From Bacteroidales bacterium (GTDB lineage: Bacteria > Bacteroidota > Bacteroidia > Bacteroidales > UBA932), in assembly GCA_017556665.1 (NCBI GenBank), contig JAFYMJ010000024.1, forward strand, positions 1-10,775: DNA of 10,775 nt, given 5' to 3'. Below, piece after piece: positions 6,763-10,775 of the stretch. The translations under genes and the position numbers were made by a program. Within the stretch, counting starts at the first letter, position 1, and each line of letters begins with the position of its first letter. The notes under the pieces were generated by a model. The model saw only the letters and a list, made by a program, of their open reading frames with translations. It had not been told where the DNA came from and did not search any database.

Positions 6763-6783
6763 TGCACAGCCAGAAGGCTGTGC
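6756..6783 (-). terminator. Minus-strand terminator, probably of the blaI-blaR1 operon
   Basis: GCACAGCC (6764-6771) and GGCTGTGC (6776-6783) form a perfect 8-bp GC-rich stem with a 4-nt loop. Read on the minus strand it is followed by ATTTTTTT (complement of 6756-6763), a strong intrinsic terminator. No better candidate lies between here and the blaR1 stop at 7063, so the operon's 3' UTR would be about 280 nt and contain the repeat cluster. Confidence 0.8.
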
Positions 6784-6825
6784 TGGATTTCCTCACTCCG
6801 CTTGGGCTGTATTCCGGCCACGGCA

Positions 6826-6867
6826 GGAATGCCGGAGGCCCAATCCTGCAATCTTTTGCAGCGAGAA
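6826..6867. repeat. Long direct repeat, copy 1 (42 nt)
   Basis: This segment matches 6951-6992 at 40 of 42 positions. The two differences are T6830/C6955 and G6834/A6959. The copies are 125 nt apart. Copy 1 sits in a larger fold with ATTCC/GGAAT (6811-6815 with 6826-6830) or, alternatively, CGGCA-GGAA-TGCCG (6821-6834). Confidence 0.85.
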
Positions 6868-6950
6868 AGCCGGAGGTTTTACCCTGCAATCTTTTGATGC
6901 TGGATAAACAGGAGGCTCAATCCTGTCAGGGTTCTAACCCGATTAGGGCT

Positions 6951-6992
6951 GGAACGCCAGAGGCCCAATCCTGCAATCTTTTGCAGCGAGAA
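6951..6992. repeat. Long direct repeat, copy 2 (42 nt)
   Basis: This is the second copy of the 42-nt repeat at 6826-6867. Its G-to-A difference at 6959 lets CTGG (6949-6952) pair with CCAG (6957-6960) around AACG, keeping a hairpin at the 5' end of the unit although the exact pairs differ from copy 1. Confidence 0.85.
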
Positions 6993-7062
6993 TGTATGGT
7001 AGCTCAATCCTGTCGGAGATTTAGATTATATTGAAAGAGTACCAATATTATGGTAGAAATAC

Positions 7063-8523
7063 CTATCTCATTTCAAATTTGATTGGGATGTGCAAGCATT
7101 GTGCAACTGGTTTGCCATTATTTTTAGCCGGCTCCCATTTTGGAGAATTTCTAATAATGGATACTACCATATTATCCAGTTCTTCGCATACGCTTTCTCT
7201 TACTTTTACATCTTTTATTGAGCCATCCTCGGTTACCACATAAGAAACTTTCATTGTTCCCTTATGTGTGCATCCTTTAGGTCTTCTTATTTGAGAGAAT
7301 AGCCATTTTGAGAAACCTTCTACACCACCTCCCTGAAATGAAGGCATTATTTCTGGTTCTGGATTACCTAGTGTTTCATTTTTCTCTTTTTCTACGCTAT
7401 ATGAAACTACAACAATTGTGTCAAGTTCCTGAGAAGGTTTTGGTGTAATGATTATAACTCCGTTTAACGCTTTATCTCCATATTTCTTTTTGCCTTCAGA
7501 ACCTTTTAGAACCTCAATACTTTTGATACGGTTTGGATCTATATTATCCATTTCGGCTTTAGAAATCTGTTTTTCTTCTCCCCAAGTATATCTTAAAATA
7601 ATGAGTGGAGAGTTTTTTTCATTATTTTTGTCAACAGTTTTACTGATTGTTTGTGCTTGCATGCTTAAGCATAGACAAACAAGAGGAAGCATATATAGCA
7701 ACCTCAATTTTTTAACGGAATGTGATTTTAATTTAGACATCATAGTAATACGTTTTTTTAGGATACTGTGATTAAAGCTGTTGGCAACTGAGTAGCCGCT
7801 CTTGCCAACGGCTTTTTTTATTAGTAAATATTGGTACTCTTTAATATTTGTGTTTGATTTTAGTACTGCGTCATCTGCCTCATACTCATGCAGATCCTGT
7901 AAATCTGAACGCAACATCCATATGCCAGGATTAAACCATTGCAAGGCAGCCATAATATCAACCATAAGTAATTCAATGGAATGTCTGTTAAGGACGTGGG
8001 TCTTTTCATGAATAAGTATTGATGTATGGTTGCTAACGTAATCATCATTAGACATAACAATGCAATTCATCCAGCTAAAAGGGTCAATATTACGTTTTGT
8101 AACTATAATCTTATAACCATTCTCTTCACTTATTCTTACACCATCTTGTATTATCTTAAGTATGGATATGATTGATACAATAATTCTGGCTATAACATAT
8201 ACAAGACCTGTTAAGTATGTTGTTATAAAAATAATTTCCCACCAAGGCACATTTGTTGTATGTGGATTATGCATTATTGTAGTATCCCCAATTTCTTCTC
8301 CACTAATCTCATAAGTTGGTTCCAACCAAAATGGCAGATGTTCTGTAGGAAGATTAATTGTAATAATACATAATGGCAATATAGAGGATATAATAACTGT
8401 TCCTACCAGAACTATTCTATTAAATTTATGAAAAGTTTCCTTTCTTAGTAAAAAACGGTAAAACAAGTAGAAAATTAATAGGATAGCTGCAGCTTTGGCT
8501 TCATATAGAATAAAATTCATCAT
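7063..8523 (-). CDS. BlaR1-like M56 membrane metalloprotease with TonB-plug-like and TonB C-terminal segments
   Basis: The 486-residue protein is the likely sensor-protease partner of the BlaI repressor encoded just upstream. Transmembrane helices are visible at about 8-24, 36-56, 95-120 and 273-290. The M56 catalytic domain lies between the third and fourth: zinc motif HEKTH (172-176, HExxH) and the glutamates of EYEAD (213-217). Activated family members cleave BlaI-type repressors. After the last helix the chain should be periplasmic. Instead of a penicillin-binding domain it has RIKSIEVLKGSEGKKKYGDK and NGVIIITPK (332-362), resembling the plug motif of TonB-dependent receptors. A TonB C-terminal domain follows (about 393-486; VSYVVTEDGSIKDVKV and the final KWEPAKNNGKPV region). 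The start overlaps the blaI stop by 4 nt (ATGA), indicating translational coupling. No beta-lactamase gene is adjacent, so the signal is unknown; antibiotic or envelope stress is inference. Confidence 0.9.
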   Translation of the reverse strand: MMNFILYEAKAAAILLIFYLFYRFLLRKETFHKFNRIVLVGTVIISSILPLCIITINLPTEHLPFWLEPTYEISGEEIGDTTIMHNPHTTNVPWWEIIFITTYLTGLVYVIARIIVSIISILKIIQDGVRISEENGYKIIVTKRNIDPFSWMNCIVMSNDDYVSNHTSILIHEKTHVLNRHSIELLMVDIMAALQWFNPGIWMLRSDLQDLHEYEADDAVLKSNTNIKEYQYLLIKKAVGKSGYSVANSFNHSILKKRITMMSKLKSHSVKKLRLLYMLPLVCLCLSMQAQTISKTVDKNNEKNSPLIILRYTWGEEKQISKAEMDNIDPNRIKSIEVLKGSEGKKKYGDKALNGVIIITPKPSQELDTIVVVSYSVEKEKNETLGNPEPEIMPSFQGGGVEGFSKWLFSQIRRPKGCTHKGTMKVSYVVTEDGSIKDVKVRESVCEELDNMVVSIIRNSPKWEPAKNNGKPVAQCLHIPIKFEMR

Positions 8524-8885
8524 TTTTTAATCCCTCCCTCAACTATTTCTATAAGCTCTTTAAGTTCTTGAATTGTAATTTTTTCCTCTTTTACCAAAGC
8601 AGAAACGGCACTTAAGTAAGAGTTGTTAAAATACTTGTCAATAATACCTATAAGTGAATGTTGATTATACTGGTCTCTTGTAATCTTTGCAAAATACTGG
8701 TATGTAGGGCCATATGATTTATGGTCTATATAACCTTCTTCTTCCAACATCCTAACTTGCGTAGATAGTGTTGAGAAATGTGGTTTTGGATCTGAATACA
8801 ACTCTCTTAATTCTCTTACAAAAAGAGGCCCTTTATCCCAAAAATGGTTCATTATAACCTCTTCTTTTTTTGTCAAACGTTTCAT
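8520..8885 (-). CDS. BlaI/MecI-family transcriptional repressor
   Basis: The 121-residue protein has the winged-helix DNA-binding domain of BlaI/MecI at residues 1-80. LTKKEEVIMNHFWDKGPLFV is the conserved opening; the recognition-helix region is about 36-52 (HFSTLSTQVRMLEEEG), and the wing contains YIDHKSYGPTYQYFAKI. The C-terminal dimerisation helices include YLSAVSALVKEEKI, the region where partner proteases cut this family. Length is typical (about 120-126). It is the first gene of a two-gene operon with the M56 protease. The expected role is to repress its own operon, and perhaps distant genes, until cleaved. A promoter and dyad half-sites directly upstream (8902-8975) support autoregulation. 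The target genes cannot be named from this window. Confidence 0.93.
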   Translation of the reverse strand: MKRLTKKEEVIMNHFWDKGPLFVRELRELYSDPKPHFSTLSTQVRMLEEEGYIDHKSYGPTYQYFAKITRDQYNQHSLIGIIDKYFNNSYLSAVSALVKEEKITIQELKELIEIVEGGIKK

Positions 8886-8901
8886 AAGGCTTAAATTTTT
8901 A

Positions 8902-8932
8902 CAAATATAACTAAAAAAAATAGTTATGCAAC
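8902..8932 (-). promoter_or_regulatory. blaI-blaR1 operon promoter
   Basis: On the minus strand TATATTTG (8909-8902) is an exact TAnnTTTG -7 box. GTTG (8932-8929) lies 19 nt upstream and matches TTTG at three of four bases. Transcription would start about 8895-8898, some 10-13 nt before the blaI ATG at 8885. Confidence 0.65.
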
Positions 8933-8975
8933 TATAAAAATTATATATAAAACTAATTTTATTAAAACATTAGTT
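8907..8975. promoter_or_regulatory. Probable BlaI operator array (AACTA/TAGTT half-sites)
   Basis: AACTA occurs at 8909, 8930 and 8951, exactly 21 nt apart each time (two helical turns). Its complement TAGTT occurs at 8921 and 8971. They form three dyads: ATAACTA-N7-TAGTTAT (8907-8927), ATAGTT-N4-AACTAT (8920-8935) and AACTAA-N13-TTAGTT (8951-8975). The first lies between the -33 and -7 boxes, touching the -7, and the second covers the -33 box, ideal for steric repression. BlaI/MecI dimers are known to bind such short dyads; the specific sites are inferred. Confidence 0.6.
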
Positions 8976-9012
8976 GTAATTTTTTTTATCATCCTAATAA
9001 ACTTTTTCTTTT

Positions 9013-9048
9013 TTTGTTGAGGTGTTTTGATAAAAATTGTTTTCTTTG
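9013..9048 (+). promoter_or_regulatory. Weak promoter candidate for the Rpn-family gene
   Basis: TTTG at 9013-9016 and TTTCTTTG at 9041-9048 resemble -33 and -7 boxes, but the -7 lacks the conserved A and the spacer is 24 nt, longer than usual. The rest of 8976-9050 is T-rich with no other recognisable element. Confidence 0.25.
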
Positions 9049-9051
9049 CCA

Positions 9052-9117
9052 ATGAGGGGGGACATGAAGGGACCATATTGGGAGACCGTTGTTATCAGCT
9101 CCTTTAAGTTGAAATGA
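9052..9117 (+). other. Short upstream ORF overlapping the Rpn-family start (21 codons)
   Basis: ATG at 9052 opens a 21-codon frame ending with TGA at 9115-9117, which overlaps the next ATG (9114) as ATGA. Such overlaps usually mean translational coupling. The peptide starts MRGDMKGPYWE and resembles nothing I recognise. It could be a coupled leader, a relic of an older upstream gene, or chance. Confidence 0.3.
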
Positions 9118-10127
9118 AAAGTGTTTTAGGAAGAAGAGAAGGTGGCTATCAGTTGTCGGCTGAGGAAGAGGCCAATATGGTGGAAGAACCAAAGATTATG
9201 GATATATCCAGGGTTGCAATAGGAAAGTATGTAGACATATTGTCTGATGTAGGTTTTAAAATAGTCTTTGGAAAGGAGGCAAACAAGAACATAATTATAG
9301 AGTTTCTGAACCATGTAATAACAGATAGAAGTATAGTTGATTTTGAATACATTGATAAAGAGAAGTTAGGTGGCTATGCAAAATCCAAGAAGAATGTCTA
9401 TGATCTTTATTGCAAGACAGATGATGGGAGCAGGATAATAGTTGAGGTACAGAAGGATCAGCAGAAATATTTTGTAGACAGATCTTTATACTATCTTACT
9501 CATTTGGTTCAGGACCAGTTATCAAGAGGGGATGATGAGTACACTTTATGCCCTGTTTATTTTATAAGCACATTGAATTTTTGTTTGAATGAGTTAAGAC
9601 AGATAGATTCAGTAAAGAGCCATTTTAGGCTAAAAGAATGTGATTTGGGTTTGGAACTAACAGATAAGTATAACCTTATATATATAGAACTTCCAAAGTT
9701 TACAAAGAGTTTGGAAGAGATACAGGGAGATATACTGGAGGGGTTTTATTACTGTCTCAAGCATATGGGTAAACTGGAGGAAAGACCACTATGTTTGCAG
9801 CAGAAAGTTTTTGAGCAACTTTTTATGGCCGCTAAGGTTGCTAAAATGACACAGGAAGAATATTCACAATATGTACGAATTATGACAACAGAACGTGACC
9901 GCAGGAATCAATTATCATTTGCTTTGGAAAAAGCAAACCAACAAGGAATGGAACAGGGAATCCAGAAAGGAATCCAGCAAGGAATTCAGCAAGGAATGAT
10001 AGCAGGTAAACAGGAGCTGTTGATTGAACTTATAAAATCAAATATCAATAAAATGAGTATCGGGCAGCTTGCTGATGTATTGTGTATAAGTGAGAAAGAG
10101 GTAAGGGAGATAGCAGCCCTAATCTAG
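9114..10127 (+). CDS. Rpn-family recombination-promoting nuclease / PD-(D/E)XK nuclease family transposase-like protein
   Basis: The 337-residue protein matches the Rpn / 'PD-(D/E)XK nuclease family transposase' group that is abundant in Bacteroidota. The conserved opening is YVDILSDVGFKIVFGKEANK (39-58). It is followed by the nuclease core: Asp97 in YDLYCKTDDGS and Glu111-Val-Gln113 in IIVEVQ, the D...ExQ form of the PD-(D/E)XK active site, then SLYYLTHLVQDQL. Characterised Rpn proteins are DNA endonucleases that promote recombination; a defence role has been proposed for some. The C-terminus has a Gly/Gln repeat of four-residue units (GMEQ, GIQK, GIQQ, GIQQ; 278-293) and ends with a helix-turn-helix-like segment (IGQLADVLCISEKEVREI). 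The first 33 residues precede the conserved core and are longer than usual, so a later start (ATG at 9177 or 9198) is possible. No terminal inverted repeats were seen, so it is not shown to be mobile. Confidence 0.85.
   Translation: MKSVLGRREGGYQLSAEEEANMVEEPKIMDISRVAIGKYVDILSDVGFKIVFGKEANKNIIIEFLNHVITDRSIVDFEYIDKEKLGGYAKSKKNVYDLYCKTDDGSRIIVEVQKDQQKYFVDRSLYYLTHLVQDQLSRGDDEYTLCPVYFISTLNFCLNELRQIDSVKSHFRLKECDLGLELTDKYNLIYIELPKFTKSLEEIQGDILEGFYYCLKHMGKLEERPLCLQQKVFEQLFMAAKVAKMTQEEYSQYVRIMTTERDRRNQLSFALEKANQQGMEQGIQKGIQQGIQQGMIAGKQELLIELIKSNINKMSIGQLADVLCISEKEVREIAALI
9945..10004 (+). repeat. 12-bp tandem repeat inside the Rpn-family gene
   Basis: Five consecutive 12-bp units begin with GGAAT: GGAATGGAACAG, GGAATCCAGAAA, GGAATCCAGCAA, GGAATTCAGCAA and GGAATGATAGCA. 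The middle three differ by one or two bases. They encode the G-[MI]-x-x repeat. Because the unit is 12 bp, gain or loss of copies would keep the frame. Confidence 0.85.
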
Positions 10128-10136
10128 GGCTCTTTT
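10115..10136 (+). terminator. Terminator of the Rpn-family gene
   Basis: AGCCCTA (10115-10121) pairs perfectly with TAGGGCT (10125-10131) around ATC, followed by CTTTT. The stop codon TAG (10125-10127) lies in the right arm. A competing pairing exists: GCCCTAATCTA (10116-10126) with TAGATTA-C-GGGC (10146-10157), one base bulged. Confidence 0.7.
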
Positions 10137-10181
10137 GCCATGAAATAGATTACGGGCCCTTGCCAATACCATATCAACTAT

Positions 10182-10775
10182 TTATCTGTCCAAAAGGTCG
10201 CTGGATTTCCATATCTGTTTTACAAACGCTTCGGCGTGTGTGCAGTGGAATTCACGACCTCTCATTCTGCCAATTATTTCATGCCATTTCTCAATATTTG
10301 CTTCTGTCCCTTGGCTTTTATGGCATATGTAGGCTTTACGTTTTAATTCTACAGTAGAATCTATATTAACATATACTGTTGGTGAAAACATTTGTGTCTG
10401 CATACCTGTCATCACCTCTCCGTAATATAGGTCAAAAGAGTGACCGCTCATCCTCCAGGCGTCATATACAAGTACAGAGCATATCCTATGATCCCTATGG
10501 GCATCAATTGGCCAATGGGTAATTACCAAATCAGGCTTTTCCCTGTCAATAAGATCTTTCATTTCTTTGTATCTCTCTTTATTTATCTGTGTATCGCCAT
10601 CAATTTGGGTCATAAATACAGGCCTGATTCCCATTACCTCACAAGCATCAAGAGCTTCTTGGCGACGGATGCTGGCTGCTTCTGCTGCTGTTTTGCCATG
10701 GATTCCCCCCTCACCACAAGTAAAGTATACACAAACTACTTCACATCCTTGCTCTTTTAACTTAATCATTGTCCC
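10182..10775 (-). CDS. PIG-L/LmbE-family deacetylase, N-terminus outside window
   Basis: This fragment of 197 codons belongs to the PIG-L family of zinc-dependent deacetylases, which remove the N-acetyl group from GlcNAc-type sugars or related small molecules. The frame stays open to the window edge, where the codons before the first Met (10769-10767) read Gly-Thr. This fits the usual motif AHPDD...GGT followed by a helix, so that Met is internal and the real start with the first zinc motif lies beyond 10775. The second zinc motif is present: HWPIDAHRDH, with His and Asp of HRDH about 93-96 residues into the fragment. VVCVYFTCGEGG is the typical second strand and the GExG loop. Substrate cannot be predicted. 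It converges with the Rpn-family gene, with 54 nt between the stops and no clear terminator of its own. Confidence 0.9.
   Translation of the reverse strand, partial: GTMIKLKEQGCEVVCVYFTCGEGGIHGKTAAEAASIRRQEALDACEVMGIRPVFMTQIDGDTQINKERYKEMKDLIDREKPDLVITHWPIDAHRDHRICSVLVYDAWRMSGHSFDLYYGEVMTGMQTQMFSPTVYVNIDSTVELKRKAYICHKSQGTEANIEKWHEIIGRMRGREFHCTHAEAFVKQIWKSSDLLDR

Larger units (their letters stand above)
6826..7018. repeat. Cluster of five degenerate 38/39-nt repeats
   Basis: A motif of the form GGAGGCYCAATCCTG recurs five times. Its CAATCCTG core lies at 6841, 6918, 6966 and 7005, with a diverged form (TTACCCTG) at 6879. Spacings are 38, 39, 48 and 39 nt. Copies 1, 2 and 4 continue as CAATCTTTTG; in copies 1 and 4 this closes the hairpin CTGCAA-TCTT-TTGCAG (6846-6861 and 6971-6986). 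Copies 3 and 5 continue as TCAGG or TCGGAG. Copy 3 also forms ACAGGA/TCCTGT (6908-6926) and GGGTT/AACCC (6929-6940). Spacing is not a multiple of three and the open frames here resemble no protein family, so this is not coding. GC content of 6781-7020 is about 53%, well above the surrounding genes. Confidence 0.7.

Noticed and set aside
6826..7018. CRISPR array
   Set aside because: Repeats are degenerate, spacing is uneven (38, 39, 48, 39), there are no distinct unique spacers of constant length, and no cas genes are present.
6614..7034. Two overlapping + strand open frames (97 and 99 codons) across the tRNA and repeat region
   Set aside because: One begins inside the tRNA. The repeat spacing (125 nt between the two best copies) is not a multiple of three, so the repeats are read in different frames. 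The products resemble no family, and strong terminators and hairpins fill the region.
7750..7780. SxxK-like motif (SILK) in the BlaR1-like protein as a penicillin-binding active site
   Set aside because: It lies in the M56 domain before the last transmembrane helix, in a stretch (SFNHSILKKRITMM) typical of M56 proteins, on the wrong side of the membrane for a beta-lactam sensor.
9114..10127. Rpn-family gene as part of an insertion sequence
   Set aside because: No flanking terminal inverted repeats or target duplications were found between 8980 and 10180; the 'transposase' name of the family does not show mobility.
10767..10769. ATG at the right edge as the start of the PIG-L-type gene
   Set aside because: The frame remains open to the window edge, reads Gly-Thr just before this Met as in the family's internal GGT segment, and the essential first zinc motif is missing, so the gene starts outside the window.

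Overview
The window looks like the chromosome of an AT-rich member of the Bacteroidota, most likely Bacteroidales. The protein families fit: class II fructose-bisphosphate aldolase, a Bacteroidota-type AnmK, a BlaR1-like M56 protein fused to a TonB C-terminal domain, and an Rpn/PD-(D/E)XK family protein. Several upstream regions carry the Bacteroidota -7 box TAnnTTTG, sometimes with a TTTG -33 box, and Shine-Dalgarno sequences are absent. Genus cannot be fixed from the sequence alone.

Layout. Positions 1-6700 are an ordinary housekeeping block, all on the + strand: the 3' end of fba and a perfect 32-bp palindromic terminator; a Cof-type HAD phosphatase; the chaperone pair grpE-dnaJ (2-nt gap); a secreted M23/LytM endopeptidase followed by anmK, which together suggest peptidoglycan turnover and recycling; then rplS (ribosomal protein L19), tRNA-Arg(ACG) only 14 nt downstream, and a strong terminator. 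Positions 6700-7060 have no credible gene. They are GC-richer (about 53% in 6781-7020), full of hairpins, and hold five degenerate copies of a repeat spaced 38, 39, 48 and 39 nt. They also contain a minus-strand terminator that probably ends the next operon, so the repeats would form a long 3' UTR of that operon.

Positions 7063-8935 are a minus-strand blaI-blaR1-like operon: a BlaI/MecI repressor and a membrane M56 metalloprotease overlapping by 4 nt. The promoter can be read directly and is overlaid by AACTA/TAGTT half-sites, three of them in direct orientation exactly 21 bp apart. No beta-lactamase gene is next to it, and the sensor carries TonB-plug-like and TonB-C segments instead of a penicillin-binding domain. 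Positions 9052-10137 hold a short upstream ORF, an Rpn-family nuclease-like gene with a 12-bp tandem repeat in its C-terminal coding region, and a terminator. The window ends inside a convergent PIG-L/LmbE-type deacetylase gene on the minus strand whose start lies outside.

The most interesting parts are the tRNA-proximal structured repeat region, the helically phased half-sites over the blaI promoter, the composite M56-plug-TonB sensor, and an rplS leader that can form mutually exclusive helices. All functional readings of these are inference from sequence pattern.
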